Assembly: GCA_036936605.1 (NCBI GenBank)
Contig: JAUPFV010000001.1
Location: 74,853,910 to 74,917,909, forward strand
Origin: Limnanthes douglasii subsp. nivea
Lineage: Eukaryota; Streptophyta; Magnoliopsida; Brassicales; Limnanthaceae
DNA: 64,000 nucleotides
Direction: 5' to 3'
Translations under genes and position numbers: made by a program
Notes under the pieces: model-generated
What the model saw: the letters and a program-made list of their open reading frames with translations, nothing else
Database searches by the model: none
Told to the model about the DNA's origin: nothing
Shown: positions 47,824 through 58,994 of the stretch, one piece after another
Numbering within the stretch: position 1 is the stretch's first letter
Layout: every line of letters begins with the position of its first letter

Positions 47824-49734
47824 TGTTCAACAAAATGATATCCCCTAATAATTTTACCCAAAATCGTATATCGAACTTGGATTGTTCACTAAAACAACAT
47901 GCACATTATATTTTACCCAAAATCTCAAATCGAAAATGGGTCGTTCACCAAAATTACCTCTTTTTTGTATTTAACATAAAAACCCACACTAAAAGAAGGT
48001 TGTTCACGAAAATGACCCCTCTTTTATACTTTACTTGAAATACCACATCATAAAGGAAGGTCGTTCACCCAAATGACCCATCTTTTCTTTTTTTCCAAAA
48101 AATCGCACATAAAAAAAAGTCATAAACATATGCACCCACTTTTTTCTTTTACCTAAGATCCCACATCATAAGGGATTGCTCACCCGAGCGACCCCCTTTC
48201 TTATTTACATCATAAGGGGGTCACTCACCTTAGCGATCTTTTCATTCTTAGATGAGCAATCTCTCCTTTATCGTTTGCTCAAAATCCCGCATTATATAAG
48301 GGTTTCTTGACTAAACTATACTTCTCTTCTCTTATCTTCTACCCAGTATCTCACATCATAATAGGATCTCTCACATAAGCGACTCCTCCCGTCTCATTTG
48401 CCAAAGATCTCATATCTTAAGAAATTATCTCCCTTAAGCAATATGTTCCTTATAATTTTTCCAAAATCCTATAGTATGAGGGGCTCACACACTTGAATGA
48501 GTCTTCCATCATGTCATATTAAAGAGGGATCGCTCACCTAGGTGACACTTTTCTTCTCATTTAACAAAAAAAACCCATCTAAGGGTCGGTCATTCCTTTT
48601 AGCCCCAAAACCCCACATTATAATGGGGTCGTGCATTATGCCAATTGTTGTTTCATTTTATCCACTACAGTTTCTCTCTCTATTTTTTCTCCCCGAAATA
48701 TATTCACAAAACCAAAGTAATTTACTTTCTTGTTTCAGAATTCTACCATTTAATTCTCTCTTGTAATATATTTATATTTTATTTTAAATTATTCGATTGA
48801 GCATATAAATTCTACCAACAAATTTTTATATCCTCATATAAGACTTATATTTTTATATTTATTTATTAGGTAACATGTCAATCGATAGATAATCAGGTTG
48901 TGATTTCGACCCATTAGACTACTAAGAAGACTAAGAAGATGTCCATTCCATAAATAATACTTCATCAAATAATAATTCTCCAAACACTAGTAGCTTAGAA
49001 GACTCATCGTCGTTTCTTACTAATATTCAAGTAAATATTAATTCATTAGAAACTATTCCGTCAACATTTCCTCCTGATAAATTAAAAATTCCAAAAACAA
49101 CTAAAGGAAAAAATCTTATGTTTTTTGACGAAGCTACTACACCTAGTAATGTTTCTTATTCCAAAAAACTTTACAAAATTGCATTAAATTTTTTAACCAA
49201 TGGTTTTTAGATACTAAATATACATGTTGCAGATAAGATTAAAAAATAAAAAAACTACTTTTAAATATGGTATTGTCAATAAAATCAAAATTTATATATC
49301 ATCAAAATGAGAATTTCCCCATCATATCGTCGTATCAAATTCTATTTTTCACAACAAAAACATGGAATGAGGTATGAGTTTTATCTACATCCTTAAATAC
49401 TAAATTTGTTAATATTATATAAACTATGTACTGGGCAACTCACTTTGAATAGCTCGTGGAAAATTACAAGTATTATTGTAACGTCTGTATTGATGGAAAA
49501 ACTTTTCAACTTTTCAAATATTATACACAAAATTTCCTTCAATAAAGTATCTAAATCTACTTTATACTATAACACCGTTCCTAAAGATAAAGTCATTGTC
49601 TCACGTTCATCATCAGGCCATGGTTGGAAAGAAAATTCTTTTTTTTATAATGGTGATGAGAATCTAAAGCATGTGATTATTTTTGCAAATATGAGTCCCA
49701 TTTGATTTGTGTACCAATCCCACATAAAAAGGGT
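47824..49734. repeat. First copy of a 1.9-kb tandem duplication
   Basis: The sequence 47824 to about 49380 recurs, with many differences, from 49735 to about 51300. The first 740 bp consist of about 13 diverged 58-bp units headed by GTTCACCAAAATGACC or GCTCACC-like words and ending in ATCATAAGGGGGTC-like words. The next 600 bp contain a non-repetitive part with a gene-like stretch (LEDSSSFLTNIQVNINSLET, then LMFFDEATTPSNVS on the plus strand, about 48985-49165), which I do not recognise. Offset between copies is about 1911 bp. Confidence 0.7.
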
Positions 49735-51300
49735 TAGTTCAACAAAACGATATCCCCTTATAGTTTACCTAAAATTGCACATCGAAAGTGGATCGTTCAG
49801 CAAAACAACCTGTATATTGTATGTTACCGAAAATGTCAAATCAAAAAGGGTTCGTTCACCAAAATTACCTCTATTTTATATTTAACATAAAAACCCACAC
49901 CGAAGAGGATTTTTCACGAAAATGACCCTTTTTTTATTTACCTTAAATACCACATCGTAAGGGAAGGTCATTCACCCAAATGTCCCATCTTTTTCATTTT
50001 TTCTAAAATTGCGCATAAAAAGGGGTCATTAACCTATGCACCCGCTTTTTTCTTTTACCTAAGATCCCGCATCATAATGGATTTCTCACCCGAGCGACCC
50101 CCTTTCTTATTTACCTAAAATCCTATATCATAAGAGGGTTTCTCACGTAGGGATCTTTTCATTCTCAGATGAGCAACCCCTCCCTTATCTTTTGCTTAAA
50201 ATCCAGCATTATATGAGGGTTGCTCACCTAAACTATCCTTCTCTTCTCTTTTACCCAAAATCTCATATCATAACAGGATCGATCACATGAGCGACTCCTC
50301 CCCTCCCATTTGCCAAAGATCTCACATCTTAAGAAAATTCGTTCCCCTAAGAAATATGTTCCTTCTTATTTTTCCAAAATGCTATATTATGAGGGGCTCA
50401 CACACTTGAGTGAGTCTTCCATCATGTTATATTAAAGAGGGGTCGCTCACCTAGGTGACGATTTCCTTCTCATTTAACAAAAATCCCCATCTAAGGATCG
50501 CTCATTCCTCTTGGCCCAAAAACCCCACCTCATAATGAGGTCGTGCATTATGCCAATTGTTGTTTCAGTTTTATCCTCTACATTTTCTCTTTCATTTTTT
50601 CTCTTTGAAATATATTCACAAAACCAATGTAATTTACTTTCATGTTTCGAAATTGTACCATTTAATTCTCTCTCGTAATATATTTATATATTATATTAAA
50701 TTATTCGATTGATCATATATATTTTACCAACAACTTTTCATATCTTCATATAAGACTTATATTTTTATATTTATTTACTAGGTAACATATCAATTGATAG
50801 AGAATCAGGTTGTGATTTCGACGAATGAGACTACTAAAAAGACTAAAAATGTATTCGTTCCATACATAATACTTCATTAAATAATAATTCTCCAAACACT
50901 AGTAGCTTAGAAGACTCATCGTCGTTTCTTCCTAATATTCAAGTAAATATTAATTCATTAGAAACTATTCCGTCAATATTTTCTCCTGATACATTAAAAA
51001 AATCCAAAAACCTATAAAGGAAAAAATATTATGTTATTTGACGAACCTACTACACCTAGTAATGTTTCTTCTTCCAAAAAACTTTAGAAAATTGCATTAA
51101 ATTTTTTAACCAATGGTTTTTGGAAACAAAAGATACATATTGCAAATAAAATAAAAAAAGAAAAAAAATTGTTTTAAATAAGGTATTGTCATTAAAATCA
51201 AAATCTGCATCTCATCAAAAGGAGAATATTCCATCATATTGTCGTACAAAGTCTATTTTTCCTAACAAAAAAATGAAATGTGGTATAAGTAAGTCCAATT
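49735..51300. repeat. Second copy of the 1.9-kb tandem duplication
   Basis: The units follow the order of the first copy (array of diverged 58-bp repeats from 49736 to about 50530, then the same non-repetitive part with LEDSSSFLPNIQVNINSLET at about 50908). Divergence from copy 1 appears substantial, including indels. The gene-like stretch is broken here as well (e.g. after TFS/PDT). Confidence 0.7.
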
Positions 51301-52351
51301 TCATTAATATGTTATCCAATATTTACCCTCACATTTTATTATAAATTCATCAGGTATTTATTTTATTGCATGTATCGACGCATCTACCTCAACAAACTTT
51401 TAATTGCTGCTCAACCTTACTCGCAAAACAAATTTCATAAACTCTTTACTTAAGACAAGTTACCGTTTATAATGTTTTGGCTGCTAAATATTTTACATAC
51501 AACTAATAATTAAAAAAGATTGGATATATATACTAAAGTTTATACTAAAGTATTATAATATACCGACGACGTAATCAACCTTCTTGAAGATGATTTTAGT
51601 TAGGATGTGGATCTTAACTTACCTAAACAATAAGGGATTAGTCAGTTAGAAGAAGAAAAATAAGAAGACGAAAGAATGATCACTCGTCAATATTCTAAAA
51701 AAATGTTATACAACTAACCAATGGTCGGTAAAAACACAAGATAAAATCAACAAAAACTCCATACCTGAACATAATTCTGTTTTGATTGAGCATGCTAAAA
51801 CGTTAATACCACAAACTATTGCTCCCGTGAGCTTCGGTAATTCTTATATTCTTACTAACTTTTTTAAATTTTAATTCATTTATTGAAATAAATACTCCTT
51901 TATTTTTCAGGCTTGTATTCATTTGATTTTAAAAAATAAATAAAAAATTTGCTTTCAAATGGAAGTATAATATCTTGTAATAATATTTTCGGTATATTTA
52001 TGTTTATTTGTAATACATCTTTACATATATCATTTAACTCTATCATTTTTTTCGACAACAAATTTACTTCTGACCAACTGAATTTGTCAAGTACTTCTTC
52101 GATTGCTACATTTTAATTTGGTGAATAATCAATGTAATTAAAATAGAAGATTGATGATCAGAAAACGGTTATTAAAGAATTAAAAATAGATCAAAGTCAA
52201 TGGTTAGAAGAAATATTGGATTTAAAAAATATTTTAAAGTAAAAAAGTGGCGAGATTGACCTACTTTGAGCATGAGAGGACCAATTGAAACAATAAAATA
52301 AAAAAAATCAAAGTTTATATTATAATTTCAAACAAAAGTTGATATTATAAT
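51301..52351. other. Unassigned AT-rich DNA
   Basis: No recognised gene. Pieces look like very decayed coding sequence (for example Glu/Asp-rich stretches near 51570-51700), but I cannot assign them to any family. Confidence 0.35.
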
Positions 52352-52591
52352 TTCTATAATAGATGTTTAACCATGTCAATTATGATAGATGAGAAACCAA
52401 GCCAATTATGATAGATGAGAAACTAGGCCAGTTATGATAGATGAGAAACTAGACCACTGATGATAGATGAGAAACCATGCCAATTATGATAGATGCAAAA
52501 CGAGTCCAATTATGATAGATGAAATTTCAAGTCAATTATAATAGATGAGAAACCATGCCAATTATAATATATGAGAAACCATACTAATTAT

Positions 52592-52968
52592 TGGTGAGGT
52601 TTATTTCGAGCTGAGGGTAATTTTGTCAAGTGTTTTGGAAAGTCTAGAGAGTATTAAATGTTTTAGAGTGAAGTAGTAATAGATTTGAGCTGCCTGGCTG
52701 TATTAAATGTTCCTTTTTTTCATTAATGAATATAGTTGGGTATTTATACCTTTATTATGGACTCATGGTTTTTCGGGTTGAATTATGGAACCGGGTCAAG
52801 TTTAATGACCCATTTACTTATTAAGCTGATTAGTTTATAACTTAGTCAAAAGGTGTTTAGTCATTTTTTACTTTTGTCATGTCCGAATAGTTTAGTGGCA
52901 AGTTTTTGTCCGAATTGCCCTTGTCCGGAAATCTCAGTAGGCAGTGGTTAAGTTATCTGGACTCATAA
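52592..52968 (-). repeat. Solo LTR A in the minisatellite (377 bp), TSD ATTAT
   Basis: Starts TGGTGAGGTT and ends GGACTCATAA (plus). ATTAT is found on both sides (52587-52591, 52969-52973). In sense (minus) it carries TATAAATA (52741-52748). It is similar over its length to the solo LTR at 52993-53402. Confidence 0.85.
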
Positions 52969-52992
52969 ATTATGATAGATGAGAAACAAAGC

Positions 52993-53402
52993 TGGTGTGG
53001 TTAATTTTCGTCTGAGGGTAAGGTTGTAACTTTTATTTTGAGTTTTGTGGAAGTTTGTAAGTATTTAATGTTTGAGTAGAGAGTAGAGGGAGAATTAAGC
53101 AGCCTGGTTGTATTTAAAAATTCATTACCCTCATTTAATGTTGGTGGTTGGGTATTTATACCCTTACATTTGGGCTTTATGGGCTTTCGGCTCATGTTTA
53201 ATGGACCCAGGTCAAGTTTAAGGACCCATGTACTCTTAGTAGGAGAGCAGGTAGCTTAGTCAAGAAGTGATTAGGTTTTTTAAGTACTTTAGTCCTTGTT
53301 CGAACAGTCCAATGGAGGTGGTGCTCGAACTGACCTGTCCGGTTAAGTGGTCTGTGTCCGAACTGTCCATGTCCGAAGTGGTAACAGAATCCGGACTCAT
53401 CA
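52993..53402 (-). repeat. Solo LTR B in the minisatellite (410 bp), TSD AAAGC
   Basis: Starts TGGTGTGGTT and ends GGACTCATCA, perfect TG...CA ends. AAAGC flanks both sides (52988-52992, 53403-53407). TATAAATA in sense at 53153-53160. It has no internal coding region, so it is a product of LTR-LTR recombination. Confidence 0.9.
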
Positions 53403-53929
53403 AAAGCTAATTATGATAGATGAGAAACCAAGCCAATTATGATATATGAGAAACCATTCCATTGATGATAGATGAGAAACCATATCAATGATGTTAGATG
53501 AGAAACCATGCCAATTATGATAGATGAGAAACCAAGCCAATTATGATAGATGAGAAACCAGGCCAATAATGATAGATGAGATATCAGGCCATTGATGATA
53601 GTTGAGAAACCGTGCCAATTATGATAGATGAGAAACCAGTCCAATTATGGTAGATGAGAAACCAAACCAATTTTGATAAAAGAGAAACCAACCAATAATG
53701 ATAGATGAGAAACCAAGCCAATCATGATAGATGAGAAACTAGACTAATTACGATAGATGAGAAACCAAACCATTGATGATAGATAACTATGCCAATTATG
53801 ATAGATGAGAAACCAGACCAGTTATGATAGATGAGAAACCATGTCAGTTATGATAGATGAGAAACCATGCCAATTATGATAGATGAGAAACCATACCAAT
53901 TATGATAGATGAGAAACAAAGGTAATTAT

Positions 53930-54589
53930 TAGTGTGGATTATTTCTGATGAACAGGTACTTTTGGAAAGACTTTTAATGTTTAATGTCAGATGTAAAGAG
54001 AAAATTAAGGTGTATGCTCTGCCTCGTACCACCTCTGCTCGGATTAAGCGCATCGTCCACTTTTAAGGTCTTTCTAATCTCTCAACTCTAAGCGCCCTGC
54101 TCGGCTTGATCTGCCCTGCTCTGCTGGTCTTTGTCTTGCTCTGCTCTGCTTATCTTGATTCTACTTTGTTCAGTTTTTCTTGGTTTTGATGTGTATCCTA
54201 CACCCATAACCATTAAAAGTCTTGTTAATAAAAAAATCTAGAGCAAAGAATCTGCCAAAGTAGTAAGTTTATTGATTCGAGAAGATCAAAATCATCCCTT
54301 TTACAAAATCCTTAGCCTTCTATTTATACTATTCTAGACCGTAACTCCTTATTAGATACAAACATTTAATGGGTTATTTATACTAATGTGGTGATCCATG
54401 GGCCTTGCGGGTCGGGTCATGGGGTTAGGTTAAGTTTAAAAACCCATTAGCCCAAGAGGTGAACGACTAGCAACTAGCTGAGCCATAATCCACTAAGTTA
54501 TATTGTTCGGTGGGGCATGATTTTGGATATATCCGAACAACCCTCCAGAGATATATCATGGTCTGTGTCAATGCAATCCAAACTCATTA
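53930..54589 (-). repeat. Solo LTR C in the minisatellite (660 bp), TSD ATTAT
   Basis: Starts TAGTGTGG and ends AACTCATTA; ATTAT is on both sides (53925-53929, 54590-54594). It is more diverged and about 250 bp longer than A and B, with an extra stretch near 54010-54260 rich in CTGCTCTGCT-like words. TATAAATA in sense at 54321-54328. Confidence 0.75.
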
Positions 54590-54920
54590 ATTATGATAGA
54601 GGAGAAACCATGTCAATTATGATAGATGAGAAACCATGTCAATTATGATAGATGAGAAACCATGCCAATTATGATAGATGAGAAACCATACCAATTATGA
54701 TAGATGAAAAAACAATGCCAATTATAATAGATGACAAACCATGATAGTTATGATAGACGAGAAATCATGCCAATTAAGATAGACGAAAAACTATGTCGGC
54801 TATGATAGATGAGAAACCAAGCCAATTATAGTAAATGAGAAACCATGTCAATTATGATAAATGAGAAACCATACCAATTATGATAGATGAGAAACTAAGG
54901 CAATTACGATAGCTGAGAAA

Positions 54921-55290
54921 CGAGTGTAAAATATTATTATTTTTTAAATAAATCAAAACATATCATGAATGACTCTAGTTTTGTTCGTCTTAACAAATAG
55001 ACGAAGCTTATCCGAATTACGGTTTAAAAAATATGACCTATAAAAAATTAAATTACAAAAATTAAAAATAATAAAAGTTATAAACATCTTTACCGAATTT
55101 TATATAAAAGTATTTTAGATATAAAATTTGTTAATTTTGTTTAATCTTTACCGATAATAGGTTTGTAAAATGGAACTCAAACAATAAGTCTCACTTAAAA
55201 TAATCCAATAACTTTATTTGACACTTTGAAACAAAAAAGTGATAATAAACCAATGTTAATGAGGCTCGAAAAAAGAATGGACATGCATTC
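54921..55290. other. Array flank and AT-rich DNA
   Basis: 54950-55170 is similar in order and words to 35340-35575 (see there). From 55170 to 55290 nothing is recognised. Confidence 0.5.
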
Positions 55291-55291
55291 T

Positions 55292-55969
55292 TGTGATAAA
55301 TCATGTCAAGCATATAGACGAGAGCTAGTAGGTTTAATTATGCTTCAGCTTCTAGTATAACTTGGAGTACTCGGTGGAGCTGAAACTATGGTTCCAACTA
55401 CACATATACTTACGACAAACAAAGTGATGATTTATCAAACACCTGCAATATTCAATCTCCGATTCTTGTTTAAGTGAAGCTTTTATTTATTGCACCAACG
55501 TCTGGTATGATTGTCTTGTTCGTGATTTTCCATTGATTATTATATACTGATTTTTTACAACTAAAAACCATTGGATTAAATTTTGTAGTAAAGACTTTGA
55601 AAAACAGAAACGCCAAACGTGGCTTTGAAAGATAAGATCAAGCTTTGAAGCCGTTTTATTCCGTTTATATTTCAGTTATTCTACAATGTAATATGTAAGA
55701 TGTTATATTAGTGAAATAAATTAACCTTTGCACAAACATTTGTTGTCTCTGTTATTTTTTTTAACGCAATCCTACATTCTAGGTTGGATTAAATCCTACC
55801 TTCTAAAGAATCAGATACATTCTGAAGAAGCAGAGAGATTTAATCCTACATTCTAGAAGAAGGAGAAGGATTACATCCTATGTTCTAAAGAAGTAGAAGG
55901 ATATATTCTGAAGAACAGATGGATGAAATCCTACATTTTAGAAAAATACAGAAGGATTAATTTCCAACA
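55292..55969 (+). repeat. 5' LTR of a copia element (start uncertain)
   Basis: The right end TTTCCAACA (55969) directly precedes an intact copia primer-binding site, so the sequence before it must be an LTR in plus orientation. Short repeated words (AATCCTACATTCTAGAAG and GAAGAAGAGA) occur five times at 55760-55945. The left end is not determined; TG at 55292 is only one of several possible starts. Confidence 0.5.
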
Positions 55970-55971
55970 AT

Positions 55972-55983
55972 TGGTATCAGAGC
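55972..55983 (+). promoter_or_regulatory. copia primer-binding site (initiator tRNA-Met)
   Basis: TGGTATCAGAGC is the exact complement of the 3' end of plant initiator tRNA-Met used by most copia elements. An ATG follows at 55989 (MSQPGHDDS then TAA), presumably a decayed gag start. Confidence 0.85.
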
Positions 55984-56086
55984 CACAATGTCGCAGCCAG
56001 GACATGATGATAGTTAAGCTAATGTGGTAAGGGCAGTGGTGATGAGGAACAATAAAAGACAAGGGCCAAATTATAAAGAAGAAACT

Positions 56087-56450
56087 TGATAGGAGAAAAT
56101 AACAAAGGAAAAGCATGATAGGAGGAAAATGTATAGAAATAAATGTGTAATTGCGAAAATGTATATATCATAAAGACATAGCCAAAATAGGAAGAAAGCA
56201 AAAAGTAGGGACCAAAAGATGTAATTAGACCATATTAAAGCGTGTGGGGTCCGTAATTGTACTATAAAAGGACCACACACGCTTCACAAATCCGGAGATG
56301 AATAGTACGAGACTTTCTCTCTCTACGTTGTTTAGGAAGTAACACTTTCTCTCTCTAGATCTGACATTAAAACAAATCTCTATCACAAAATCCTCTATCA
56401 ACAAATCTTCGTATAACAAAATCACCCTTGGACAACCTTTTAACTCTTCA
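56087..56450 (+). repeat. 5' LTR of element 2 (start uncertain)
   Basis: The right end CTCTTCA at 56450 is fixed by the primer-binding site that follows. TATAAAAG (56263-56270) is the promoter TATA box and lies about 180 bp before the LTR end. The left end is proposed at TGATAGGAGA (56087) by analogy with the TGATAAGG start of the element 1 family; TGTGGTAAGG at 56023 is an alternative. Confidence 0.6.
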
Positions 56451-56451
56451 G

Positions 56452-56470
56452 TGGCGCCGTCTCTGGGAAA
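56452..56470 (+). promoter_or_regulatory. Primer-binding site of element 2
   Basis: TGGCGCCGTCTCTGGGAA starts two bases after the LTR end CA. It begins with the complement of the tRNA CCA end; the tRNA is not identified. It shares TGGCGC with element 1. Confidence 0.7.
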
Positions 56471-56528
56471 CGAAAATCGCTCTGTCGATAATCGCTCCCT
56501 GGAAATAATTCCTGTTCCGAGGAGAACC

Positions 56529-58988
56529 ATGGAAGGTCGAGGGGATGATTTGATCAATCATTATGAGGAAAACATGGAGGCGGACGATTTTCAGAACGAC
56601 TTGGAATCCGAAGGAGAAGGAGGTTGGCGAGTCGAGAACATTTTCGATGACTCCGCCCTCTTGGCTCAGAGGAATGAACTGCTGTTGGAAATCGAAAGGT
56701 TGTAGGCGGAGAAGGAAGCCGCAGAGAAAAATGTTCGATCTGAGATAAGAAGAGAACCCGTCGATGAAAGGGAGGAGCGCGGCGCTGAAGTTCGTCCCAG
56801 AAAGAGGGATGACAGATATCGGAGGCGTGAGCGATGGTCCCCGAGGAGGAGAGAGAAATACCGTTCGAACTCGGCTACTTCAAGCGACTACTCGCGGTAT
56901 AGCACTTCTGAATTATCTCCTCGGAGATACCACAGGAGGAAAAAGCGTGATCATAAGCAAACTGATCTCCGACGGGGAAGGAGTTCGGAGAGGAAATCCT
57001 CGCGGGAAAAAAGTCGCCACGATCGAGTTGGTGATCGATCTCATGAACAAGCAAAGGGCCCTGGAAAGAATGACATGGACCCTTGAAATTCAGAATGGCA
57101 GCAGCAATATACTTTGCCTTCCGAGGAGGGGTTGTACTTCTCAAATAACGACAACCTGAGATCCAACATTTATCGTACGGGACACAATTGGAGAGCTTCT
57201 CCGCTCTCCTCGGAGATTCTAGTGGGGAACCTCCCAAAGCATTTTGACATTTCGAAGCTAGAAAAGTTCGACGGGACACAGGACCCGGACAATCACATCG
57301 AGCAGTTTAAGAATTTTATGATCAATTTTGACGACGATGATAAGCTTCTCTGTAGAGTTTTCTCTCAGACCTTCAAGGGAGTGGCATCTAAGTGGTACAA
57401 CAGGCTACCTCAGGGATCTATTAAAAACTTTGACATGTTCTGGAACATCTTCAGACAACACTTCGTGGGGAGCAAGAAGTTTCGGGCCAACGGAGACACC
57501 ATAATCTACTGTCGACAAAAAGTGGGGGAGAGCCTAAAAAATTATACCAATCGCTTTGTCAAGACCAAAACGGATATGGAGTACTGTAAGGACTCGGTGG
57601 CGCTTGCAGCGTTCAGGATGGGTTTGCTCCCCGGGTTGTTAAAAGATACAGTGGCAGAAAGTCAGGCAATGACCTTCGGAGCATTGTTAGATCAAGTAGA
57701 GAAGAGAATCTTGGTGGAAGAAACCCAGGCCTCGGAGAAAGGGTCAGGAGAGCAGCTGGACCATAACCAATTACAAAGGACTGAGCCAAGCGCCCAGGGC
57801 CCTCGGTCGAATGTACAAGCTAAAAACGCGGGTCAGTACCCTCCGAGGCAAAAGTCGAACCAACAGTACTATGGCAATCAACAAAACTACAACCAAGAAG
57901 GAAAATACATGTCAAACAAATGGGTTCGACCAGATTATTTTGCGGAGTTAACGGAGAATGTTGCTGCAATATTTGATAAAGCTAAATCGTCGGTCACGTT
58001 CAGAAAGCCATTTCCCATACAGACGCCGAGGGAAAGCAGAAGCGTCAACAAATATTGCAAGTATCATGAGGATATAGGGCATGACACCAAAGATTGCATA
58101 GCCTTGAAGAAGGAGGTGCAGGCCCTGATCGAGAATGGAATGCTGTTGGAGTACGTCAAAAAGCACTCCCAGAAAAATGTCGTGGTGAAAGCTGTCACAA
58201 AGAATACTGACACAGCCATGGTAATTTCCGAGGGCGTCGACGATTTCGACCTCGAGCAAGAATATTTGGACCCTAAAGTGGGGAGGAACAATGTCAACCT
58301 GGTAGAGGAGGAAATTCCGAAGGGAAGAGTGGACAGTCTGTGTGCATTTTTCGATTCTCTGGCAATTTTCGGGGGTGACACTATCGCGGGAAATTCTAAC
58401 AGTTCTCGCAAAAGGCACATAGTCAACTTGACCACCCAGATTGAAGCGGGAGTCTCCGCGCAAATGAATTGCTCGCCTTCTCCAATTATTTGTTTCGATG
58501 ATGATGACATGAGGAACGTTGCAGGCCCTCACGAGGACGATGTAGTGATCGCGGCGGGTATCGCGGGGGATCACATTCAGAAAATACTCATTGATACTGG
58601 GAGCTCGGCGAACATCTTATTTTTGAGTACTTACCGCCGCATCTCTGACCCGCCGGTTATCCGAAGGTCCGACCGGACAATAGCGGGCTTTACCGGTGCC
58701 ACAGCAGTTGTAGTGGGAGAATTTCAATGTATGGTTGAGCTGGGCCGTGGACCGTTCAAAAAGGAGGTAGAGGTACTATTTATTGTGGTTGACGCGCCAA
58801 CCTCCTATAATGCTATCTTGGGTCGCTCTTGGTTATCCCGGATGCACGGCGTAATCTCTACGGTGCATCAATGCCTAAAATACGTGATCGGAAACAATAT
58901 TGGGACAGTCCGAAGTAGCCAGAAGATGGCACGAGAATGTTATTAGGTCGCCTTATCCTCTAAGGGGGTTCGAGGGGACCCAGCATAG
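56529..58988 (+). pseudogene. Gag and aspartic protease of element 2
   Basis: The start at ATG 56529 (MEGRGDDLINHY) is likely; the same frame is open from 56451. The N-terminal part has an acidic stretch, then Arg/Lys/Ser-rich sequence (RRERWSPRRREKYRS). TAG at 56703-56705 and TGA at 57086-57088 interrupt it in frame. From 57114 the frame stays open for 610 codons: gag core LEKFDGTQDPDNHIEQFKNF and KGVASKWYNRLPQGS, zinc-knuckle-like CKYHEDIGHDTKDC, and protease with LIDTGSSANILF (about 58587-58620) and YNAILGRSWL. TAG at 58944-58946 replaces a sense codon of element 1 (ECYAA); the frame then continues to TAG 58986-58988, the shared boundary stop. Confidence 0.92.
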
Positions 58989-58994
58989 CAATTA
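58986..58994 (+). promoter_or_regulatory. In-frame TAG CAA TTA at the protease/RT boundary (leaky stop context)
   Basis: The gag-protease frame meets TAG at 58986, followed in phase by CAA TTA AAG and RT. TAG with CAA TTA is exactly the readthrough context (CARYYA) established for tobacco mosaic virus replicase. Element 1 has TAG CAA TTT at the equivalent place although the surrounding codons differ. Readthrough would make less pol than gag; splicing, as in Ogre elements, is the alternative. Confidence 0.55.

Larger units (their letters stand above)
52352..54920. repeat. 26-bp minisatellite array interrupted by three solo LTRs
   Basis: Unit consensus GATAGATGAGAAACC + ATGCCAATTAT (26 bp). 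Array parts: 52352-52591, 52969-52992, 53403-53929 and 54590-54920; together roughly 1.1 kb or about 42 units. The parts are continuous in phase once the three LTR insertions are removed with one target copy. The copies vary mainly in the CAAGCC/CATGCC/CAGGCC position. Confidence 0.9.

Noticed and set aside
53411..53644. Repetitive hydrophobic frame on the minus strand
   Set aside because: It translates the 26-bp minisatellite; the period of 26 residues follows from three units. No independent coding signal.
52352..54920. Regular 26-bp repeats that could suggest a CRISPR array
   Set aside because: The whole 26 bp is repeated without unique spacers, copies drift, and the surroundings are plant transposons. 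It is a minisatellite.
57948..58574. Minus-strand frames of 148-208 residues inside element 2 gag
   Set aside because: Shadows of the gag-protease frame; no motif, and codon pattern follows the opposite strand.
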